DNA from: Gemmatimonadales bacterium
GTDB lineage: Bacteria > Gemmatimonadota > Gemmatimonadetes > Gemmatimonadales > GWC2-71-9
DNA length: 64,000 nt
Reading direction: 5' to 3'
NCBI GenBank assembly: GCA_019637315.1
Contig: JAHBVU010000004.1
Coordinates: 205,040-269,039 of the forward strand
Positions 32,807 through 40,879 of the stretch are shown here, piece by piece. A program made the translations under genes and the position numbers. Positions within the stretch are counted from its first letter, which is position 1; each line of letters opens with the position of its first letter. A model generated the notes under the pieces. That model had not been told where the DNA came from and made no database searches. It saw only the letters and a program-made list of their open reading frames with translations.

Positions 32807-33226
32807 ATGCGGTACTTGAATAGCATGACGGTTCTTGGCCTGACCCTGGCGGCAGGCGCTTGCAGCGACCCGGTCGCCTCGATCGACCCCGGCGACACTG
32901 CGGCTTGCGTCAACGTGTCGACGGTCAATACAGGCGAGGGACTGACCCCGAGCTTCTCCTGGCTGCCCGAATGCGGCGCGGGCCTTCTGAGCATCCACCC
33001 GGCCGACGATACGGCATCGATCTGGCGGGTCACCAACCTCGACAACAAGATGCTGCCACCGATCAGGTACGGAACCCCACCTGAGAACGGCAGTCAGGAC
33101 TCGGTGGCGGTGCCGCTCGAAACGGGCAAAGCTTACCGACTGCGTCTCGCAAAGTTCCAGGCCACCAACACCCCGGGCCAGGAACCGACGATCGTACTGC
33201 TCTGGCTCGACACCTTCGTTCGCTAA
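32807..33226 (+). CDS. Small secreted lipoprotein
   Basis: About 139 residues from ATG 32807 (GTAGGGAG is just upstream; the earlier ATG at 32780 has no good site). Lipobox LAAGAC follows a short hydrophobic core (MTVLGLTLAAGAC). The mature part contains four spaced Cys/Trp positions and a compact beta pattern: CVNVSTVNTGEGL, PSFSWLPECGAGLLSIHP, TASIWRVTNLDN and YRLRLAKFQATN. It resembles no family I can name. A hairpin 16 bases after the stop terminates it. Confidence 0.7.
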   Translation: MRYLNSMTVLGLTLAAGACSDPVASIDPGDTAACVNVSTVNTGEGLTPSFSWLPECGAGLLSIHPADDTASIWRVTNLDNKMLPPIRYGTPPENGSQDSVAVPLETGKAYRLRLAKFQATNTPGQEPTIVLLWLDTFVR

Positions 33227-33241
33227 GCCCGGTATAAACAG

Positions 33242-33270
33242 CGAGGCCGGTCCGCTGCGGGCCGGCCTCG
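33242..33270. terminator. Bidirectional terminator between convergent genes
   Basis: Arms CGAGGCCGG / CCGGCCTCG around an 11-base loop between the stops at 33226 (plus) and 33296 (minus). It can serve both genes. Confidence 0.7.
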
Positions 33271-33295
33271 TGTCGTGTTAGGCAGTTCCCTCCGA

Positions 33296-35182
33296 TTAGA
33301 ACGAGCCGCGCTGATCCGACGATACCAGCCGGCCATCCGCCTGACAGAGGTTCTGAGCGGTGAAGTTCGAGCCGACTCCCTGAGCCGCCCACGAGCCCGT
33401 TGACGCCGAGGCAGGCGCCCAATCGTTGTTCCAGCCCGCCACCCCGCTGAAATCCGGCATCGCCATCGTGGCCGTGGTGCCCCCTACCCAGGCAGCGGTG
33501 GCCGAGATCACCACGGTGCGGATGGGGCTGAGCGAGAAGTACTGGAACGATGTCCCGCCCGTGAAGACGTCCGGCAGCTGATAGACGCCCTGAAGCCGCT
33601 TGTACGGACCTGCCGGCGTGGTGATCGCCGGCACACCCAACGGTGGCGGCAGCGTCATGGTCCGATTGGCCAGGGCACCGAAGTTTTCCTGCACCAGCCG
33701 CGCTGCCGTCGGCAGTGGGCTGCCGGTCACCGCCGTGATGGTCGCCACATGGGTATCCGATGCGCGGCGAGCAGACGCCGGGATTCCCTCGACTGCCACG
33801 GGACTCGCGGCCTGACCAGTCATAGCGACCTGATAGAGCTGCGCGAAGGTGCAGGCCGCTCCCGTCCGATACGCCATGGTGAGCGCCATCGACTCACCCG
33901 CCGCAAAGTTGGGCACCACGAAGCTCGCGGTACCAGGGGCAAACGACTCGGCCGCCCCGAAGTCGACCACCGGCAGCGTGCTGGCATTGGCAGCGTCGAG
34001 ATCCCGCCGAATGATTCCCCGGCTCGGGTTGGGCGACACCGCCAGGTTGCTGCGCCGGAAGGCCACCAGATCCTGCGCACCATTCGCGATGCCCACGATC
34101 GAGAAGACCTGATTGTTCGAGCGGGACACGCCCGCACCGCCGAGCCAGATCTGGGCATTGTCGCCGGTAGCCAGCCCCGCCACGCTGCCGTTGATGAACT
34201 TGGTCGCGCCGGGAAGCTGGCTGCAGTAGTCCTGCGGCGCCGCCGTAATCTCGGCCCGCGTCATTCGAATCACCGTTACCGCCGCCTGCGTACCTGACGC
34301 CGTCGCGAAGGCAAAGCTGCCGCGCGCGCCGCTGATGTTGAAGTTGTAGGCCCCCTGCAGCGTCCCGGTCACCTGGGTCCAGGCGCCATCGCCATCCTGA
34401 TACGCGGCCCAGACCGGGCTGAGACACCCGATGATGAACGAGGCGCCAGTGCCTCCGCCTGCTGCGGTAACGGTAAGCTGGATCGGCACCGTTCGCTCGG
34501 GCTGGCCATCGGCAGTGCCGCGCACGGTCAGCGTGCTGGCCCCGAGGGCTGCGCCAGCGCCGACGCTGATGGCGAGCGATGCCGTGGTGCCCGTGGTGCT
34601 GGTGGGATTGAGGGTCGCCGTCACTCCGGATGGCGCGCCCTGCACGGCAAGCGAGACGCTGCCGGTAAAGCCGCCCAAGCGACCGACGGCGATGGCGACC
34701 GTGCTGCTGGCTCCGCGCGCCAGCGATAGGGTACTCGGGTTGGCCGTCAGACCGAAACTCCCGGCCGCCGCGACCGTCAGGTTGAACGTCGCCGTGGCAT
34801 CGGTAACGCCCGAGCCGCTGGCCCGGACGGTCAGCGGATAAGTGCCTCCCGGTGTCGCCACCGAGGTCTGGATCGTGACCGTCGCCGTGGTGGTGCTGCC
34901 GCTGGTCTGCACGTTGGCAACCGAGCCGGTCACCCCGGCCGGAGCGCCGACCACCGTGAAGGTGACGGTCCCACTATAGCCTCCCTGCCTGGTCAGTGTC
35001 GCCGTGACCGGTACCAGCCCGCCCGGGGCCACGGTCGCTCCCGACATGCTGAGGGCCAGCGAGATCGACTGCGGGTCAGGGTCAGGATCCGGATCAGGCC
35101 CGGAGCTGCACCCGACTGCAAGTACGACCACCAACGAGACGACTGCACCACCGCCGAGAACCTGCCGAGGGGACCGCCACAT
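33296..35182 (-). CDS. Lipoprotein with repeated BACON-type Ig-like domains
   Basis: About 628 residues from ATG 35182. A signal with lipobox VLAVGC precedes a DPDPDPDP linker. Residues 40-240 hold two immunoglobulin-like beta-sandwich repeats of the type SLALSMSGATVAPGG...VTATLTRQGGYSGTVTFTV..APAGVTGSV and FGLTANPSTLSLARGASST...GGFTGSVSLAVQGAPSGVT. The C-terminal half has a distinct domain beginning FIIGCLSPVWAAYQDGDGAWTQVTG that also occurs in the gene at 38893. Probably surface exposed and adhesive or ligand-binding. It is convergent with the previous lipoprotein gene. Confidence 0.82.
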   Translation of the reverse strand: MWRSPRQVLGGGAVVSLVVVLAVGCSSGPDPDPDPDPQSISLALSMSGATVAPGGLVPVTATLTRQGGYSGTVTFTVVGAPAGVTGSVANVQTSGSTTTATVTIQTSVATPGGTYPLTVRASGSGVTDATATFNLTVAAAGSFGLTANPSTLSLARGASSTVAIAVGRLGGFTGSVSLAVQGAPSGVTATLNPTSTTGTTASLAISVGAGAALGASTLTVRGTADGQPERTVPIQLTVTAAGGGTGASFIIGCLSPVWAAYQDGDGAWTQVTGTLQGAYNFNISGARGSFAFATASGTQAAVTVIRMTRAEITAAPQDYCSQLPGATKFINGSVAGLATGDNAQIWLGGAGVSRSNNQVFSIVGIANGAQDLVAFRRSNLAVSPNPSRGIIRRDLDAANASTLPVVDFGAAESFAPGTASFVVPNFAAGESMALTMAYRTGAACTFAQLYQVAMTGQAASPVAVEGIPASARRASDTHVATITAVTGSPLPTAARLVQENFGALANRTMTLPPPLGVPAITTPAGPYKRLQGVYQLPDVFTGGTSFQYFSLSPIRTVVISATAAWVGGTTATMAMPDFSGVAGWNNDWAPASASTGSWAAQGVGSNFTAQNLCQADGRLVSSDQRGSF

Positions 35183-35284
35183 AGGGAGCTCCGGGACGCG
35201 AGTGTGCCAGACATCGGATCCTGCCTGGCACATTGCGCAGTCGGTCGCTCGCGACCGTCACGCCCCACTTCCCTGCTCCGGGTC

Positions 35285-35409
35285 GGGAGGCGAGGGGCGC
35301 TCCCGGTTCCGCCGCCAGCGCCCCGGTCGGCGCCCCCGCCGTTCCACCGTCTCTCCCGCACTCGCGCGACCGCAGCGCCAGGCGGAACCGGGAGCGCCCC
35401 TCGCCTCCC
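35285..35409. repeat. 29-base perfect inverted repeat around a 67-base spacer
   Basis: Left arm 35285-35313 (GGGAGGCGAGGGGCGCTCCC...) and right arm 35381-35409 are exact reverse complements, 29 bases each. With one mismatch the arms extend further outward. It sits between the end of the TonB-plug gene (35428) and the start of the Ig-like lipoprotein (35182), both minus strand. It could be a terminator/attenuator, a cruciform or a mobile REP-like element. Confidence 0.85.
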
Positions 35410-35427
35410 AACCCCACACCGTTGTAC

Positions 35428-37785
35428 TTACCGCACCCAGATCGCGATGACGCCGCACTCCGACCCGACCCCGCTGAACTCGGCAGGCACCGCCGCGGAG
35501 CCGGCATAAACCTCGACGGCCTCGACCGTCTGCAGGTGAAAGTCGTCGAGATTGGGAAGGTCGCCGTCACCGCGACGCCAGAAGGGCATCCCGTCGACGT
35601 AGATGGACATCAGACAAGCCTTGACGTGCGCAGCAGTCGGTGGGTCATTGATCTGGCAGGGCACGGGCAGCTCGCCAATGCCGCGACGCATCGACGCAGG
35701 CGCATAACCAGTACACGGAAGCGGCAAGAGAACGAATCGGACTCCGGGCAGCCGCCGCAGCACGTCCGTGAGTCGTGACTCGGGGCGCCGGGCCAGTTCC
35801 TCCCGCATGATGAACCGCCCCGAGCCCGACCGGCGCCGCATCTCGAGTTCAGCCATGCGCACCGAGGTCCGTACCGAGGGCGCTGCTGCTCTGGCCTCGA
35901 CGCCGGCCAAGTGCTGCGCAACCCGTTCGAGGCCAACACTGACATCCGCGCCCCTGCTGCCGTCCACCTCGACCGGCGCGGTGGCAATCTGATAGCCGAG
36001 AGCGCGCACGTCGACGAGGTACCGACCTGGAAGCACCTGCCCGAGTGTCGCTCGGCCCTCCCGGTCGGTTCGCACCGTGTCGCCCAGCGGATGCAATCTC
36101 ACCAGCGCCTCGGCGACGGGTGCGTTATCGGCCTGAACCACGACCTGCACCGGGCGACCTTCGGCGTCGTCGGCAGGGTGGCGCAGGATCACGTCGTGCG
36201 CTGCCACGCTGCCCTCCCGCAGCGAGATCCAGTGCGGCGTTGCCATCTGCGGAGCAGGTCCTCTGAGCCAGATGTCGCCGTCGGCCGGCAAGCCGCAGAC
36301 CCGGTAGCGCCCCTCGCCGTCCGTCCGCACAATCAGGCGACGCGCGGCATTGGCGCCCCAGGAGAGATCGAGCCGGGTGCCCGGCACTCCGGCGCCGGCA
36401 CTGTCCCGGACCACGCCGGTCAGCATCGTCTTCGAGGTCGAGTCGATCGTGGTTGCCGCGCATGACCGCAGCAGCGTCGCGGCCGAAGGCGTGGCAATGT
36501 TGGCCGTCGCGGTGCGGCCTCGGGTCAGCGAGGCCGCCCCTTTGGGCTCGATGCCGAGCGACGCGAAACGCGGATGCGAGGTGGTGATCAGGAAGCTGCC
36601 CTGCGTCGTCGTCTCGATCTGGTAGACGCCCGCAGAGTCGGTCGTGGCCCGGTAGGCGCTGCCGCCGAGTGAGACCTCGACCCCACGCAGCGGAGCCCCA
36701 AGGATCGAGTCGAAGACGACGCCGGTCACAAGGGCCCGGTTGGTCGGTGCGAGGTCGAGCAGTTGCGCCGTGCCCCCGGTTTCCCGAAAGCCGACCACAG
36801 GATCGCTGCCTGCGAAGGCCGTATTCCCCCGTCGCTCGACCAGAATCGGCATGCGGATGACCCAGTCACTCACGATCCAGCCGCCGCCCGGCAGCCGCGC
36901 AAACTCGATCCGCCCGCCCTCGTGTCCGGTCCGTCCGCTGAAGTTGACGAACTGAAACTCGAGCAACCGCAGCTCAGCGCTTTCGCGATGCAGCCAGAGG
37001 ACCCCGGTGATCTCCGGCACCCGACGGCCGCGGGTCGGCTCGAATCCGAGACCGATCAGCCCGTCGCCCGGGGTTCGACTTGGCACCGCGCGGAAGCAGT
37101 GCGTCTCCATGAACTCGTTGGAAAGGAGCAGCGGCGCGTCCGGCCCGTGGAACCAAGTCGTCGCATCCTGCTTCGTGACGAAGCCCTCTTTGATGAGCTG
37201 CGCCGGCTCGACTGACACAAACGGCCGGGCCGCCCGGGTTTGCTGCCTGGTCGATCGCTCGGCGCGAATCTGGAGCTCGGGATTCAGGTCGCGCTCGAAG
37301 CGGGTGAGCTCGAGCAGGGGTTCGAGCGAGGTGCGGGTCACCTCGGTGCGCTGAAGCACCTTGCTGACCTCGGCCCAGAGGGTCATCAGCTGCGAACTCC
37401 CCTCGCGATCGAGCCGACAGACCGAGGAACCGCCCGCAACGGATATCTCAGGGAGGAGAACCCGGTCGCTCGGCATGGCCACCGCCACCGAGGCCGTATC
37501 GGTGCCGCTCACCTCGAAGCCGATGCCGGTAACGCCGGCATAGCCGATCCGGTCGGCGCGCAACTCGAAGCGACCCGAGCGAGGCAGCGGCAAGAGCGCC
37601 CGCCCGCCCTCGTCCGTCAGAGCACGGGCGATGGTGGCCTCGCCATCCCGGACCGAAATCAGGGCGCCCGCAACAGCACGGCCTTCTTCGGTCGCCCGAA
37701 CCCGCACCGCCTGCGCAGCAAGATCCGAGGTCAGGAGCGCGGCGCCAACCAGCAGCAGACCGCACCACCGTCGATTGTTGTTCAT
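35428..37785 (-). CDS. Carboxypeptidase-regulatory-like / TonB-plug outer-membrane protein
   Basis: 785 residues with Sec signal (LLLVGAALLTSDLAAQA). Three carboxypeptidase-regulatory-like modules are visible: VRVRATEEGRAVAGALISVRDGE at the N-terminus, VTGVVFDSILGAPLRGVEVSL in the middle and LTGVVRDSAGAGVPGTRLDL later. The C-terminus resembles a TonB-dependent receptor plug (LTDVLRRLPGVRFVLLP, and VYVDGM-like IYVDGMPFWRR), but there is no beta-barrel. Such plug-only proteins with regulatory domains are common in Gemmatimonadota, perhaps as partners of a receptor. A GSxxGVIAIWVR tail ends the protein, as in TonB plug regions. Confidence 0.85.
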   Translation of the reverse strand: MNNNRRWCGLLLVGAALLTSDLAAQAVRVRATEEGRAVAGALISVRDGEATIARALTDEGGRALLPLPRSGRFELRADRIGYAGVTGIGFEVSGTDTASVAVAMPSDRVLLPEISVAGGSSVCRLDREGSSQLMTLWAEVSKVLQRTEVTRTSLEPLLELTRFERDLNPELQIRAERSTRQQTRAARPFVSVEPAQLIKEGFVTKQDATTWFHGPDAPLLLSNEFMETHCFRAVPSRTPGDGLIGLGFEPTRGRRVPEITGVLWLHRESAELRLLEFQFVNFSGRTGHEGGRIEFARLPGGGWIVSDWVIRMPILVERRGNTAFAGSDPVVGFRETGGTAQLLDLAPTNRALVTGVVFDSILGAPLRGVEVSLGGSAYRATTDSAGVYQIETTTQGSFLITTSHPRFASLGIEPKGAASLTRGRTATANIATPSAATLLRSCAATTIDSTSKTMLTGVVRDSAGAGVPGTRLDLSWGANAARRLIVRTDGEGRYRVCGLPADGDIWLRGPAPQMATPHWISLREGSVAAHDVILRHPADDAEGRPVQVVVQADNAPVAEALVRLHPLGDTVRTDREGRATLGQVLPGRYLVDVRALGYQIATAPVEVDGSRGADVSVGLERVAQHLAGVEARAAAPSVRTSVRMAELEMRRRSGSGRFIMREELARRPESRLTDVLRRLPGVRFVLLPLPCTGYAPASMRRGIGELPVPCQINDPPTAAHVKACLMSIYVDGMPFWRRGDGDLPNLDDFHLQTVEAVEVYAGSAAVPAEFSGVGSECGVIAIWVR

Positions 37786-37869
37786 GATTTGCCTCCGATC
37801 GTGCCGCTCAACGACAGGAGCCGCACCTGCCGTCGACGACCGACTACGCGACGCCGACCGCGGGCGTCG

Positions 37870-38775
37870 TCAGTGTCCGGCGAGCCCCGTCAGCCGGTCG
37901 CTGACCTGCTTGAGTTTCGCACGCGCCTCGGCGTCGTACGCCTGCGGGTGCGCTTTGCCGAGTTCCATGCTGTTGTAAAACTTCCCGGTCCCGACGTCCT
38001 CGAGCACCAGCTGCAGTACGGCGCGAGCCCCGTCATCGACCGTCGATCGAGGCGCGAAGCCTCCCCGGGCTACCATCCCGGTAGGCATCAGCGTGGCTGG
38101 GTGCAGCGCGTTGACGGTCACGCCCTTGCCTTCCAGCTCAGCCGCGAGATCGATGGTGTACATGATCTGGGCCAGCTTGCTCTGACCGTAGGCGCGCCGA
38201 CCCGTGAACTCCCGCTCGATCATCACATCGTCGAAGTCGATCGGCGCGGCCGAGAGCGAGGAGACGTTGACGATGCGGGAGGGCGCACTCGCCAGCAGGC
38301 GCGGCAACAGAGTCCGAGTCAGCAGATACCCGGAGAGATAGTTGACCTGGAAGCGCGACTCATAGCCGTCCGCCGTCACCTCCCGCTCGTCGGGGGCGGT
38401 GCCGATTCCGGCGTTGTTGATCAGCACGTCGAGACGGTCGTAATCCGCGAGGATCGTCTCGCCGAAGCGACGCACCGCAGCAGTAACCGACAGGTCCGCA
38501 GCGTAGAACCGGGCGCTGCCCTTGCCCGCCGCCTGGATTTCCGCCAGCACCTCGGCGCCACGTGCCGAATCGCGGCCGTGGAGGATGACGTGGGCTCCAC
38601 GAGCAGCGAGCCGGAGCGCCACCTCCCGGCCCAGGCCACTGGTTGCCCCGGTAACCAGGATGACCTGCTGGCCTGGCGCCGGCCGCGCCGACTGCGCCTG
38701 GACGGTGGAGCCGATGGCGGCGACGAGAACCAACAGGAGCGAGACGAAGCGACGAAACGGGCTGGAGTATGGCAT
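37870..38775 (-). CDS. Short-chain dehydrogenase/reductase with signal peptide
   Basis: About 301 residues from ATG 38775. An N-terminal hydrophobic segment (VSLLLVLVAAIGSTVQA) suggests export or anchoring, unusual for this family. The SDR signature is present: glycine motif VTGATSGLGREVALRL, INNAGIG, NVSSLSAAP with catalytic serine, and YGQSKLAQI as YxxxK. By family it is an NAD(P)-dependent oxidoreductase, similar to retinol-dehydrogenase-type SDRs. The substrate is unknown. It is divergent from the Ig-like lipoprotein gene at 38893. Confidence 0.88.
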   Translation of the reverse strand: MPYSSPFRRFVSLLLVLVAAIGSTVQAQSARPAPGQQVILVTGATSGLGREVALRLAARGAHVILHGRDSARGAEVLAEIQAAGKGSARFYAADLSVTAAVRRFGETILADYDRLDVLINNAGIGTAPDEREVTADGYESRFQVNYLSGYLLTRTLLPRLLASAPSRIVNVSSLSAAPIDFDDVMIEREFTGRRAYGQSKLAQIMYTIDLAAELEGKGVTVNALHPATLMPTGMVARGGFAPRSTVDDGARAVLQLVLEDVGTGKFYNSMELGKAHPQAYDAEARAKLKQVSDRLTGLAGH

Positions 38776-38892
38776 AGCAGCGAAGGTACCCCTGCCCCGG
38801 GCACCGGGCCAGTCTGGCAGCGATGACGGCCCGGTCCGGCTTTCGGCGTAAAGGAACGTGGGCGGGATCGTCGTCCTTCGCGAGGAGTCCTG

Positions 38893-40767
38893 ATGTCGCG
38901 TTTCAACCAACCTGTGGCGGCCCTGGCGGCCGCCCTCGTACTGCTCACCGCCTGCGGGAGCGGCACAACCGAACCGCCTCCCGGCGGTGGCGACCCCGGT
39001 GGCATCACCCTCGTGGCGAACACCACGATCACGGCGGTCCAGCAGGGTGTGAGTGTATCGATTACCTACATTGTCACCCGGCATGGCAGCTTTACCGGCC
39101 CCGTGATGTTGACGGCCGAAGGATTGCCCAACGCTGTCAACGCGACCTACTCCCCGCCCACGACGGAAGGCACCCGCACCACGACGGTCATCACCTATAC
39201 GGCAACGACGAGTGCCGTGCCTGGGCGCTATGACATCACGATCCGGGCCCGCGGCGCGGGCGTCACCGACGCCACCATCGCCCTCGACCTCACGGTTACC
39301 GCGGCACCCCAGCCCAACTATCAGCTGTCGATAACCGGGTCTCCCGTGACCATCGAGCAGGGCGCCATCGGTCAGGTCACCGTCACCATCGCCCGGACCG
39401 GCGGGTTCTCGGGCCCCGTGGCCCTGACCGTCGAAGACGCACCCGCCGGCATGACGGCAAACCTCGACCCCTCCACCACGACCGGGACGTCCGTCACCGT
39501 AACGGTTATCGTCTCGGCGGCCGTGGTGCCCAACACCTACACGCTCACGGTTCGCGGCACTTCACCGGCGCTGCTCGATCGGACCGTCATGCTCCAGGTC
39601 GTGGTCGTTCCCGCCACCGCGACCGGCGAAGTCACCCTCGACTTCGTCGGGTGCGGTCAACCCTATGCGATCTGGGTCGCTTATCAGGATGGAACCGGGC
39701 CCTGGACCCGGGTAACCGGAACCAATCTGTTCCGGTTCTCCATCACCGCCCCCACCGGCGCGTTTGCCTATGTCGTGCGTCAATCCGCCGCCGCGGCCAC
39801 GACCACCAACGTGCAGTTCATGACCCGCGCCCAGATGAGCCGCGCTCCGATCCAGTTCTGCATGCCAAGCGAGCTGGGCCCGAAGATCGTGACCGGCACG
39901 GTGGCCGGGATGACCGGCTCGCAGGCCGTGTTCCTCAACCTGGGCCGCGCCTTCAGCATGGCCACCCCACTCGCCTCGACGTTCAGCATCCCCGGCGTGC
40001 TGCCTGGCGAGCGCGATCTGATTGCCTACCGGCTCGGCGGGCTGCCCAGTACCGCGGACCGCGTCATCGTCAGACGCGACATCAACCTGCCGAGCGGCGG
40101 GTCACTCGGCACCCTCGACTTCGGATCGACCGAGGCCCACCCTCCGGCCACGGCCACCTTCACGGTCACCGGCCTGGCCGGCGAGGGAATGCTCGAAACG
40201 GTCCGCTACCTGACTCGCACCAGTTGCGACGGAGGGCTGATGATGTATCAGTCGTCACCAGCGGCTGCTGCGCATGCAGTCTTCGGGATTCCGTCGGCCC
40301 TGCAACGCCCGACCGACTACCATCTCGTCAACCTTGCTGCCGCCACGCCGACAACGAGCCGAGTCATCCAAGTCTCGTTCCACACGATGGCCAATCGCAC
40401 GCTGGCGCTTGGTGGGCTGCTCGGCGCGCCGGCCATCACGGTGCTGCCCGGCGGGTACAAACGCCTCCAGGCCGTCTTTGCCATGCCCGTCGACTACGAC
40501 CACGACGTCACGCTCCATTATCTGCAGACCGGCCCCGGAGCGCCGAGGCTGGTCAACGTGATCGGCACCGCAGCGTGGGCAGCCTCGACCACTGTGACCC
40601 TTGGACTGCCCGACTTCAGCACGGTGACCGGGTGGACCGACTCCTGGGCACCCACCGTGTCAGCCGCAACCAATTGGACCATTACCGCCACCGGCGGAGA
40701 CGTCGGCGCACCCCTCTGCGGCGAGGGAGTTCGCACCATCCTTGCCAGCGTGAAGGGCGCGAACTGA
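38893..40767 (+). CDS. Lipoprotein with Ig-like domains, paralogue of the gene at 33296
   Basis: 624 residues. Lipobox LLTAC after a hydrophobic core; linker TTEPPPGGGDPGG. Two Ig-like modules follow (VTRHGSFTGPVMLTAEGLPNAV and TIARTGGFSGPVALTVEDAPAGM), then a domain starting FVGCGQPYAIWVAYQDGTGPW and ending LPDFSTVTGWTDSWAPT. The same modular order and end motif (DFSGVAGWNNDWAP) are present in the other copy, so these are duplicated genes separated by a TonB-plug and an SDR gene. Ribosome-binding site GAGGAG lies upstream. A perfect 24-base palindrome follows. Confidence 0.82.
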   Translation: MSRFNQPVAALAAALVLLTACGSGTTEPPPGGGDPGGITLVANTTITAVQQGVSVSITYIVTRHGSFTGPVMLTAEGLPNAVNATYSPPTTEGTRTTTVITYTATTSAVPGRYDITIRARGAGVTDATIALDLTVTAAPQPNYQLSITGSPVTIEQGAIGQVTVTIARTGGFSGPVALTVEDAPAGMTANLDPSTTTGTSVTVTVIVSAAVVPNTYTLTVRGTSPALLDRTVMLQVVVVPATATGEVTLDFVGCGQPYAIWVAYQDGTGPWTRVTGTNLFRFSITAPTGAFAYVVRQSAAAATTTNVQFMTRAQMSRAPIQFCMPSELGPKIVTGTVAGMTGSQAVFLNLGRAFSMATPLASTFSIPGVLPGERDLIAYRLGGLPSTADRVIVRRDINLPSGGSLGTLDFGSTEAHPPATATFTVTGLAGEGMLETVRYLTRTSCDGGLMMYQSSPAAAAHAVFGIPSALQRPTDYHLVNLAAATPTTSRVIQVSFHTMANRTLALGGLLGAPAITVLPGGYKRLQAVFAMPVDYDHDVTLHYLQTGPGAPRLVNVIGTAAWAASTTVTLGLPDFSTVTGWTDSWAPTVSAATNWTITATGGDVGAPLCGEGVRTILASVKGAN

Positions 40768-40820
40768 GCCGGAGGGGAAACTCGCACCCCTGCCACCCGC
40801 GTATCTTCCTTGAGGGAAGG

Positions 40821-40844
40821 GCGACCGGCCCCGGGGCCGGTCGC
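40821..40844. terminator. 24-base perfect palindrome, terminator-like
   Basis: GCGACCGGCCCC / GGGGCCGGTCGC without loop, 53 bases after the stop of the Ig-like lipoprotein gene and upstream of the M16 protease gene. GC-rich with no T-tail; terminator call is probable but not certain. Confidence 0.6.
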
Positions 40845-40879
40845 TCGCGGCGTTCACTTGGATGGGTGGGGCGGTATCA

